DNA of 64,000 nt. It comes from Narthecium ossifragum. Its lineage: Eukaryota > Streptophyta > Magnoliopsida > Dioscoreales > Nartheciaceae. Made by a program: the position numbers and the translations under genes. Positions within the stretch are counted from its first letter, which is position 1, and each line of letters opens with the position of its first letter. Below the pieces are notes generated by a model. It saw only the letters and a list, made by a program, of their open reading frames with translations. It was not told the origin of the DNA and did no database searches. Location of the stretch: the NCBI GenBank assembly GCA_963920575.1, contig OY986968.1:21582129-21646128 (forward strand). Reading direction: 5' to 3'. Positions 34,031 to 43,600 of this stretch are shown piece by piece.

Positions 34031-34173
34031 CAGTTTCCATAGGAGGCCTACCGAGTCCGGCGCCCACCCCACTTGCCGATTTCTGATACCTGTAATGTGA
34101 AACATCGGGGTCCATACAGAGGGATTCATTGCGATCCAGACTCGAGGACGAGTCCTTTCCGACCAGGGGAGGA

Positions 34174-34706
34174 TGATGCAGGACGCGTTCGGACCCCATT
34201 CTTCCGACTCAGATCTCCGGGCGACCCCGACCGTCGGATGGGCCTAACTTTCGATCTGGGTGTCCGATCGGGGCGTACGACCAGTCGAAACGACCGACTC
34301 GCTCGACGAGACCGTCAAGAATCATCGGAGATCAAAGATCTCTCCATGACCTTGACCTCCGAATCTCCAAATTTCTCTTATTTTGGCTTAAAATTCAGTT
34401 CTAGTGAAAAACTTTCCTTTTTAGGCAGTTTTATCGGTTTCTATTTTTGGCAAATTTCCTATTTCTAGTAGGTTTTCTGCTATTTGAATTCTGGGTTTAG
34501 TACTTGGATTAGAATAATGATGTTTGAGTTGGGTTGGTCTTTCCTTAAACTTATAAAAGGAGGCCTTAGGGTTTGTAAAGGGAGTTTTTTGATGATGAAT
34601 AAAAATTAGGGTTTTTTTTTTTCTCCCCTTTGAGAAATCTGATTGTCTCTCCCATAGAGAGGTATGGTTGTCTCTTCCATAGAGAGGTCCACGTTACCCT
34701 GCGCCA
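34174..34706 (+). repeat. 3' LTR of the TR-GAG-like element
   Basis: It is collinear with 31868-32384 at roughly 94-95% by eye. A short duplication (TCTCTCCCATAGAGAGGT-like, 34647-34687) makes it 16 bp longer. Confidence 0.88.
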
Positions 34707-35818
34707 GTCAGCCTCAACATGACCAACACTTGCAATCTTGTACTTGTTAATAACAGCGGAGCTGTCGTCTGGTCGTCCTGCGACCACCCAACCGACTCCC
34801 TCCTTGTCGACAGGAATATCATCCCATACTATTCAAAGCTTCTTTGACCTCAACTGCAGTCACATAAGTGACAAGCAATGCATGATCATCCTCACATACT
34901 CTAGGTAACATAGGAAAGTTGATGTCAGCCACATCAGGATCCGCCGTCCGGAGCATAGTGTAGTACCCAACGAAAACATCCCCCATCTCTTTTACAGGGA
35001 ACGAAGGAAAGTTGATGGCAGCATTCATCACATCAATCTGGTAAGACTGATACGCTATTGTGTCGAGAAACGTTACAGGCTTCTGGTTTATGAGCATATG
35101 TGCAATGGGTCACTAGAAACAGAAATAGAAATGCTGCTCTCGACGGGAAAATTCGATGTAATATCATCATGCATATTGCTAAAGGATTGGCGTACCTACA
35201 TGAAGACTGCAGACAAAGAATTGCTCATTTAGATATCAAACCACAAAATATACTTCTAGATGAGAAATTTAACGCTAAGGTTTCTGATTTTGGATTGTCT
35301 AAGCTAATTGATAGAGACCAGATCCAAGTAGTGACTGCACGGATGCGAGGAACTCCTGGGTACTTAGCTCCTGAGTGGTTGTCCTCGGCAATAACGGAGA
35401 AGGTCCATGTCTATAGCTTTGGCGTCGTGGTCATGGAAATGGTTTGTGGAAGAAAAAATCTGGACCTTTCCCAGCCTGATGAAAGCATTCATCTTGTCGT
35501 ATTCCTGCTGGAAAACTTGGCCGAAGAAGATCGTCTCTTAGACATACTGACATACATGGTCGATAGACACAGCACTGATATGCAGCTGTATAAGAAAGAG
35601 TCTGTTAAAAGATAACGAAACTTGCAATACACAGTGATTCCAGCAGTAGACCTTCCATGTCAGAAGTGGTGAAGGTTTTAGAAGGTTCTTTGAATGTGGA
35701 GCCTGACCCTTGAGCATGAAATTTCTAGTCCAACGCCATTGATCTCTCTCGCAATGCCAAATTATTCGAATGCTGTGTTCACAGCTTCAGCATCAAATTT
35801 GCCAGGACCCAGATAACA
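34707..35818 (+). pseudogene. Receptor kinase copy B, 3' part, with LINE fragment inside
   Basis: 34707-34808 continues the lectin domain (LNMTN, then VVWSS). The EGF, PAN, membrane and kinase N-lobe parts are replaced by a LINE fragment to about 35019. The kinase resumes in the middle of the N-lobe (SIHHINLVRLI) and includes HLDIKPQN near 35228, DFG near 35290 and APEW near 35368. A 13-19 bp loss at 35115 removes KWIFY, and further frameshifts occur near 35612 and 35705. The GPR end at about 35806-35814 matches copy A. Dead. Confidence 0.88.
34812..35019 (-). mobile_element. LINE fragment inside kinase copy B
   Basis: On the minus strand it reads FPVKEMGDVFVGYYTMLRTA, a linker, then VTYVTAVEVKEALNSMG, the plant L1 linker between endonuclease and reverse transcriptase. 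It is a different part of a LINE from that at 26811-28928, so it is a separate event. No poly(A) or target duplication is visible, suggesting repair-associated filling of a deletion. Confidence 0.65.
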
Positions 35819-36683
35819 GATTGTAATAATACATGGACAGGTAAATCGGTGAAGATCAATTCATTGGGTGTGTACTGTTTCTTCACATGGCAGGTATGGC
35901 GATTTCTAATGTGAAGTTCTTCACATGGTAGGTATGGCAAAAGACATTATCCTTGTCTAATTTGCTGAAAATTGAGGTTCCAATAAAGGGTAATTGTTGT
36001 CACCTAGTAAGGAGTTTGAGGAGTCTGCATGGATCATCCATTATGTGCTTATACATGGTGAAAAAGTATCTGAAGTCCCACATGTTTTCTTCTTAAGCTC
36101 CTGATCTATTTGGATATCTTAATTCTTACACACATTATATAAGTTGCTGCACAAGTGGTCTTTTGAACACGTTCATGAGTATTATAGCTGTGCTAAAGCT
36201 GCACTAGTACATAATCAAATAGTTAAGCATTGGTAGCCCTCTTTTCAAGAGGGCATCATGGTTCAAATCCCAGGAGATTTCTGATTATATATGTACAATG
36301 GGGGACCTATGCGAGGATAAAAGGCTCTTTCTTGGGGAAAATGCCTTTTGTTTTGGAAATGTTAAATGGAATTAGTAACAATAGGCTCATCTAATCAAAC
36401 AAATTCTCCTGATTCCTGATAACATGCCCTTTTTCCCCTTGATAATGAAAAAAGTTATGGCAATGTCATTGGTATGAGCCGTCAATAATGCGTTGTGTTG
36501 GTTCATGCTGACTGGAAAATAGGATGATGGATAAAAAAAATTAGAAAGCCACCTTCCATTCAAAATAAAAAATTTAGAAAGCTACCAACATCTGATCACA
36601 AACTGGTATCTTAGTATTGATGCTTAAAAATACCAGCAAACAAGACTTATATCGAACAGAACTTTTTCTGATTGTTGGATTGA
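35819..36683 (+). other. 3' flank of kinase B, homologous to that of copy A
   Basis: No gene. Collinear with 24878-25640 with indels. It ends at the next kinase fragment. Confidence 0.7.
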
Positions 36684-36970
36684 AAGCCGATGTCTATAGC
36701 ATCGGTGCTGTGATCTTGGAAATAGTTTGTGGAAGAAAGAATCTGGGCCAATTCCACCTTGAAGAAAGCATTTGTCTTATTGGGTCAGTTGTGAAGCATA
36801 ACCAAAGAAGATTGGCTGTTGACATGGTCAATGGTCACAGCAGAGATATGCAATTGCATGAGAAAAAAGCTGTTAGAATGATGAAACTTGCAATGCGGTG
36901 CTTGCACAGTGATTTCAACAGAAGACCTTCCATGTCAGCGATGGTAAAGGATATTTCGGGAGTTGATCTG
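36684..36970 (+). pseudogene. Receptor kinase fragment (C-lobe only)
   Basis: Reads ADVYSIGAVILEIVCGRKNL, then NRRPSMSAMVKDI: the kinase C-lobe from just after the APE motif to near the C-terminus. The catalytic loop and everything before it are absent. A fourth partial copy of the family. Confidence 0.85.
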
Positions 36971-37231
36971 ACAGAACTATATACCTAAATATGTAAGCTA
37001 ATAAGATTTTTAAAGAACAATCATGCCATTGACAAGTTTTGAAAGTCTAAAAGGATAAATGTACAAACTGAAAGTCTTTTTCTTCCAAAAATAATCATAC
37101 AAAATTCTTTAAAATCCATTACCTAACTAAAGCTCCCCTCCACCGCTATTGTCTGTGTTGTGGTTGCGGATTTTGGTGTTCTCTTTATTACTATATATTT
37201 TAATATTTTGAAAGCCTTCCTGTAATCCTAG
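36971..37231. other. Spacer between kinase fragments
   Basis: AT-rich, no gene seen. Confidence 0.45.
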
Positions 37232-38357
37232 GGTCTGTCATTGGAGGTAGTTCAGCTGTTTTCCTCATTTTCACTGCCATACTGATCTTCAGAAGGAGAA
37301 AAGTCAGAAAACTTGAAGACCTCGATGATGATGATGATGATGATGATCAGTTTAACAACATGCCTGGGATGGCAACTAGGTTTTCCTTTGACGAGTTAAA
37401 AATGGCAACGGATGACTTCTGTCAAAAGCTAGGAGAAGGGGGATTCGGATCAGTATTTGAAGGAACATTACCCGATGGCATCAAAATTGCAGTGAAGCAT
37501 TTAGATGGAGTTGGCCAGGGAAAAAAAGAATTTTTAGCAGAGGTCGGGACGATCGGTAGCATTCATCACATCAATCTGGTAAGACTGATAGGCTATTGTG
37601 CTGAGAAATCTCAAAGGCTTCTTTTTTATGAGTATGTTCAATGGGTCACACTAGACAAATGGATCTTTTACGGGGATAGAAATCCTGCTCTTGACTCGCA
37701 AATTAGATGTAAGATCATCATGCATAGTGCCAAAGGATTGGCATACCTACACGAAGAGTTCAGACAGAGAATTGCTCATTTAGATATCAAACCACAAAAT
37801 ATACTTCTATATGAGAAATTTAATGCTAAGGTTTCTGATTTTAGATTGTCCAGCTAATTGAAAGAGACCAAAGCCATGTAGTTACAAGAATGAGAGGAAC
37901 ACCTGGGTACTTGGCTCCCTAGTGGTTGTCCTCGGCAATCACTGAGAAGGTCGATGTCTATAGCTTTGGCATTATGGTCCTGGAAATAGTTTGTGGGAGA
38001 AAGAATCTGGAATATTCCCAGCCCGAAGAAAGCATTCATCAGGCCACATTACTGGTAAGCATAACCGAAGAAGATCGTCTGTTAGACATGGTCGATAGTC
38101 ACAGCACTGATACGCGACTGAATAAGATAGAAGCTGTGAGAATGATGGAGCGTGCAATTTGGTGCTTACAGAGTGATTTCAACAGAAGACCTTCAATGTC
38201 AGAAGTGGTGAAGGTTTTAGAAGGTTCCTTGAATGCAAAGCCTGACCTTGAGTATGAATATGACATTTCTAGTCCAATGCCATTGATCTCTTGCAAAGCC
38301 AATCATTTGAATGCTTCATTCATACCTTCAGCATCAATTTTATCAGGACCCAGATAA
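37232..38357 (+). pseudogene. Receptor kinase copy C (membrane helix and kinase only)
   Basis: It starts in the membrane helix (GSVIGGSSAVFLIFTAILIF, then RRRK) and has no ectodomain. The kinase has GEGGFGSV, IAVKHLD and HLDIKPQN. DFG has become DFR (GGA to AGA, about 37841), which should abolish magnesium binding. A 1 nt deletion near 37852 shifts the frame and APEW has become AP-stop-W at 37920-37922. The end (SILSGPR at 38328-38354) matches copy A. Not functional. Confidence 0.9.
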
Positions 38358-38974
38358 AGTTAGGGAATTCATGGACAGGTAACTCGGTAAAGATCGATTT
38401 ACATGCCCTGAGCAATTCATTTGCTGCTTCTGTATTGTTTACACATGACAGGCATGTTACATGTAATCTTCCGTCTTAAGTTTGTCGTACAGTTGCTTTG
38501 AGTGGTCTGTAGCAAAAGACTCTCATACCATGTTTTCAAATTTTGAACCCTGCGTTTAACCAGAACGTGTAATTTCTGAACTTGGAGACTTTCATGAGTA
38601 TCATACCCGTGATTTCGACTGAATTGTAGTAGAGTTCTGCCAGCTTGAAAGGACTTACATATTCAAGAGTCTTATCATCAAGACATGGAGCAAAAGCTTG
38701 AAATCATTGGTTAGAGTTTGTTCAGCTGTCTGTTGGTGCCTTCTGTAACTGTTGCCAACCATAGCTGGCCAGTTCCAAGAATCCATTATGACAAACGCTA
38801 CTCTAATAAGAGTAGGATACTTGTTGATGCATCTCCACATTCTTTTTTTTTGGGTAGACACGAAAATAGCTGGATCTAATGAAAACTAGCACATCACCAT
38901 TTTGAATTCCCCTATCATTGCTTCTTTATCGCAGATGAACAGCTAAGACAGAGCAAACCGGTAAAAGAAACCAT
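38358..38974. other. Spacer between kinase C and the PPR gene
   Basis: No gene. 38390-38710 is homologous to 25670-25720 plus 25892-26370 behind copy A. It holds the convergent 3' ends of the kinase and PPR transcripts. Confidence 0.65.
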
Positions 38975-40345
38975 TCACTCCTTTCTCAAGCAATCCAAAA
39001 GCTCTTCTCTTGGCACCAACTCAAACTCCTTCACCATGCCGCGAACAATCATCTCCCAGACATCTAATTCCACTGCATTCCATTTAGCCAGCCTGCAAAT
39101 AGTGGGCACCACCGAAACCAAATTCCCAGATACATTCACCCCTTCCACAAACGTCCTAAGTGTCGCCTTTGCCGGCACATAGCCCTTAAACAGCATCTCA
39201 TCCAACAGCACCGCCGCCTCCCCAAACTCCCTTGCTTCAGACAACCCGTCGAAAACCATGCGATATGACACCACGTCCGGCCGACACTCCCTCCTCGGCA
39301 TATCATCAAACAACTCCCTCGCCTCCTTCAACCTCCCCGCTTTACAAAACCCGGCAATGATCGTGTTATAGCTCACCACATCCGCCCTGCAACCTTTCCT
39401 CCCCATCTCCTCCAATGCCTCAAAGGCGGCATCGAACTCTCTCTCCTCGCAAAACCCGGCGATCATCGCATTGTATGTCACCGTGTCGGGCTTGACTCCA
39501 CTCTTCTCCATCTCCTCCAAGATCCCAACCACGTCTCCCTTTCTCCCGGCTTTAAACATTCCTCTTATGATCGTAGAATACACCATGGAGTCCATCTCCA
39601 GGTCTCTATTCACCAGTATCTCATCCTTCAACTCAATAGCTCTCTCGAGCTCATCCTTTTGGCAGAGGGCTTTGATCAAAGATGTGTATATATAAGCGTT
39701 GGGATGTACACCGAATACTTTAAGCATCTCGTCTTTTAGCTTAAAAGCACCATCGAGCTTGGAATTGGCACAAAGCGCGGAGATTAGAGTACCGAACGTG
39801 ACGACGTTGGGGCGGATCTGTTTGCTAAGCATTTCGTCGAACAGGTCGAACGCGTCGCTGAGAGATGTGCATCCATCGATGAGGACGTTGTACACAGAGG
39901 CGTCGCAGGCGGTATCATGCTGGAGCTCGCCACAAAGCTCGCGGAGCCGAGCAGAGGAGGCTCCAGAGCGGCGGAACGCGGCGAGGAGGGCAGCGAGGGA
40001 GCTAGGAGTGCGGGGGCATCGGAAGACTGGGATCTGGAGATAGGCACGGAGGGCGGCGTCGGGCATCCTGGCTCGGCCGTAGAAGGAGATCACCTGGCGG
40101 AAGAGAGCTTCTTTGGGCACGAAGCGGGTCTCTTGAAGCATCTCGTCGAGGACGGACTCCATCTCCTGGAACATCCTGGCACGGCCTAGTTTGCAGATGA
40201 TGAGGTCGTAGGCGAGGGAGCTGCGGCGAAACGGGGTAGGGTTAGGACGAGGGCTTCGGAAAAGCTGGAGGGCGAGGAGGGGGTTCGGCTCGCGGCGGAG
40301 AAGGCTGGCCAGGCGGAACGGGGAGAGCTTCACCACCTTCGCCAT
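38975..40345 (-). CDS. P-class pentatricopeptide repeat protein
   Basis: PPR proteins bind organelle RNA one base per repeat and affect its processing, stability or translation. The intronless 456-codon frame runs from ATG at 40345 to the stop at 38975. Helical 35-residue repeats are plain from about residue 150 to 400, such as NVVTFGTLISALC, NAYIYTSLIKALC, DSMVYSTIIRGMF, DTVTYNAMIAGFC and DVVSYNTIIAGFC. No E or DYW editing domain is visible, so P class. The basic, Arg-rich N-terminus (KLSPFRLASLLRR) suggests an organelle transit peptide. It resembles the Arabidopsis At1g53330 protein from memory, unverified. Its 3' part is duplicated at 26373-26556. Confidence 0.9.
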   Translation of the reverse strand: MAKVVKLSPFRLASLLRREPNPLLALQLFRSPRPNPTPFRRSSLAYDLIICKLGRARMFQEMESVLDEMLQETRFVPKEALFRQVISFYGRARMPDAALRAYLQIPVFRCPRTPSSLAALLAAFRRSGASSARLRELCGELQHDTACDASVYNVLIDGCTSLSDAFDLFDEMLSKQIRPNVVTFGTLISALCANSKLDGAFKLKDEMLKVFGVHPNAYIYTSLIKALCQKDELERAIELKDEILVNRDLEMDSMVYSTIIRGMFKAGRKGDVVGILEEMEKSGVKPDTVTYNAMIAGFCEEREFDAAFEALEEMGRKGCRADVVSYNTIIAGFCKAGRLKEARELFDDMPRRECRPDVVSYRMVFDGLSEAREFGEAAVLLDEMLFKGYVPAKATLRTFVEGVNVSGNLVSVVPTICRLAKWNAVELDVWEMIVRGMVKEFELVPREELLDCLRKE

Positions 40346-40655
40346 CGCCGGCGACGACGGGGACTAGGATGTGTCTGGTGTCCAGAATTTAGTTTATAGT
40401 TTAAATAGTTCCCTCGAATAGAGTTCGGCATGGCAACACCAAGTCGTCCGATCATGGTAAACTCTACCGTTGGATGGATGGGTGTAGTTTAGTAAATGTT
40501 TGTGGAGAAGGGACATTGGACTCGGATATCATGTGGCTCGCCGCTCGCGCTTGCCATCTTTAATATCCGTTGGTTTTGCTTATTTATCGGAATTTTTTGG
40601 GTTAGTGTGAGGTGCCATTGGTACGCCGTCCGCTGCTGCTAGCCTGCTACTAGTA
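40346..40655. other. Divergent intergenic region
   Basis: About 310 bp separate the PPR start from the start of the CIA30-domain gene on the other strand. It could act as a shared bidirectional promoter; no clear TATA box was seen. Confidence 0.45.
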
Positions 40656-43600
40656 ATGGAATGCTGCTGCTCCCCTGCTTCCGGCCTCTACAAACCTCAG
40701 GTAACAACTTGACTAGAAACGATTATAGAGAAGCATCCTCTTTTGATACATTTTTTATTTTTGAACACTTAAACGGGTGTTTCAGCGATTTTCTTTTCCG
40801 CAAGATCATAGAAGTTGCTTGAAGACATTGAATCCATTGAATCAAAGAGTATTCCCTCCTCACAGCAATAGATTTGTTCGAGATAGTATTGTTTTGGGTC
40901 GAGGTGCTTATGGGGGAGCTACTCGTTTTTCGTCTTCAAGGCCATATAGTGGCATGATTGTTGCTGAATCTGGCCGACAAGGTTGGGATTTTGGGAGGTT
41001 CATTCGAACATTGTATTTCTTTAATGGGCCTCCGAACCCTGCAAAGGTTGGTTCAATGATTATTACTTCTATGATTCCTCATAAGAAAGTTCATCTCTAA
41101 TCTGTCCTGCCTGTAATTTTCTTAATTGAAGCTGATACATTTTCAATCTATGGCAGTTCATTGAATCTCTGATCGAGAAAGTGTCGAGTCCAATGTCTTC
41201 TGAACAGCCAAAAGATATGAGTAATTCCGGTATAGTTTTGGTAGCTGGAGCCACTGGTGGTGTTGGTCGAAGAGTAGTGGACATCTTGCGCAAAAAAGGA
41301 TGTCCTGTTCGAGTGCTGGTATCCTTCTCATTGATGATTGTATGATTGATCGATGACGTCTTTGGAATTTGTCTTTTCTTCAGTTTCTTGACATCTTTAT
41401 CTGACTAAAACTCAGGTTAGAAACAGAGACAAGGCAATAACAATGTTTGGGCCAGAGATAGATATGGTGAGTTCTTCCTTTCATTAGACGGTACTCTTTT
41501 AAGCCAATATCACACCTATGAAAATACTTTTTTTAATTAGGGTACACAAATCTTGCTGGGGGAGTGTAGTTGCTCTCAACCTTCTAGTTGTAGATCATTG
41601 AGATGGTTGTTCTAAGGTAGTAAGATGGAAAAGTAGATAAATCTAATAGTCGAAAATCACTATCTTCAAGACATTTTATTGCTGAAAGCTATGAGGACTA
41701 ACTTGTTAAACCATGAAATTCCAACTATGTTGGCCATATTAGTTAAATTGGATCAATTGCATCTTCAAGTTTGATGAGACATGTTATCTTATTTAACCTT
41801 CTTATCACATGAATTCATAAGAAACGTTAGTTCCTTTATTTTTTAGATCAAAAGCATTACTAGGATATGGAAGAAACTTTATTGTGCTCTTTGCACTTTG
41901 CCTTTATCTCTCTCATGAATCACCACAATACATGAACTTTGAAGCAATTAGGCCGATGTACCTCATTGCAGAATATGAGTTCTAGCGATCCTATTTTTCT
42001 TCATCTTCTTTGATCAGTATATGGCTGTAGTCTATGGCTGCACGGATACTTCATATTTGGAAACGTACCCGTATCCGACACGTGTTGGATACAGATACGC
42101 ACCCGATACACTCGGATACATATATGATACGTATCCGATTATTTAGGTCAACAAAACACGTAATTAGAATTTGGATACGGCTATGAGAGCATTAGTGAGA
42201 GCAGTGACACCATTGAGAGCATTAGTGATGAACATAATGAATTAGGGAGCTAGAAACTTTCTTAAGTTATTTGTTTTTGAAATTTCTTCATGTTTATGTA
42301 GATGAATACATTGCTATTAAACATTAGTTTTTTGGTTTTTAGAGATGACATAGATGAACAATTTGAAATTTGAATGCATTTTTTTCAAATTTTAAACTTA
42401 GCATGGTATTAGATATATATTAAATGTATTATTATATTGCCGTATCCTCGCCGTATATGTATCCTAATTTTTCAAGAATTGCCGTATCGGAGTGTCCGTA
42501 TTGTATCGTACCCGTGTCCTGTACCCATATATGTGCTACCTAGGTTATAGTTTTCCTACAACATCTGCTTCATAAATAATGGTCTTCTTACATTTCAGGT
42601 TATTGGAGATATCACCAAGGAGAATACACTTACTCCTGAAAGCTTTAGAGGAGTGAAGAAAGTAATCAATGCAGTCTCTGTTATTGTAGGTCCAAAGGAA
42701 GGCGATACTCCTGATAGGGCAAAGTACAGTCAGGTAAGTTGTTAAATTTGTATGTGTGCCTGCTGCTATACGTTTGTTTCTATGGCATCTAATGGAGCAC
42801 AAGAACTGATCATTTGTCCCCAATTGTTAGCATAACCTTAACATAGTTTGATCTTTCACTTATTACTTGGACTATTCTTCCTCATCTTGGCACTAATTAG
42901 CTTCTCCTGTCACAGGGAATCAAATTCTTTGAACCTGAGGTGGCGATACTTTCCTTGTACTATACTCTTCTATGTCCTGAAAAAAGCAGATTTAAAATTT
43001 GAACTATTTGTTCGCTTACGCTGTGATTCCAACTCTTAATGTTCTCAGTTAACGTATTTCCGTAGTTCCCTAATGCTATTCTTGCTATCTAAGAGCAGAT
43101 AAAAGGAGATTCGCCTGAAATGGTGGAATATATTGGAATGAATAATTTACTCAATAGTGTGAAGAGCAGCACCGGACTGCGTGATGGGAAACTACTATTT
43201 GATTGCGAAGGTATCCAATTTGAATTGCTGCTTGACCTCCCTAATGAAGAGCTAACCCTCATAAGAAAATCTTATAATTGAACATATGACGGGAATATGC
43301 ATCGATTTACATACCATTTTGAGATTCTGTTTATCAGTTTTTCTTTCCATTTTCCACCAATTTTCCATTGAAATATGAGGATATTGTACTCAGTTTGATA
43401 TGAGCCTCTTTTTTGTTTCTGAACTGCCTACTCATCCAATAAATCCAAATTCCAATTAAATCTATCGAACTAACCTATACCTCATCCAGCATAGTGGCTA
43501 GATCAGTGCTTGATTACTTAATCTTCAGAGTAGCTAATGTTTTGCAACCTCATACATGCAGGTAGTATGTCGGGAAAGATTGTGTGGGGTGCCTTAGATG

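Larger units (their letters stand above)
31868..34706 (+). mobile_element. Non-autonomous LTR retrotransposon with gag and protease only (TR-GAG-like)
   Basis: LTRs at 31868-32384 (517 bp) and 34174-34706 (533 bp) start TGATGCAGG and end in GC(A/G)CCA. A perfect 5 bp duplication, GTCAG, flanks it (31863-31867 and 34707-34711). The primer site at 32388-32400 (TGTTACCAGAGCC) is a two-mismatch form of the initiator-tRNA-Met site. The purine tract AGGGGAGGA precedes the 3' LTR. The inside has gag, a zinc knuckle and protease, then jumps to the end of pol (NVKHRGPY, then DSRTSPFRPGEDDA). RT, RNase H and integrase are missing. Confidence 0.92.

Noticed and set aside
34819..35097. 92-codon minus-strand frame as a single gene
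   Set aside because: It is a LINE fragment joined to antisense kinase sequence, annotated as such.
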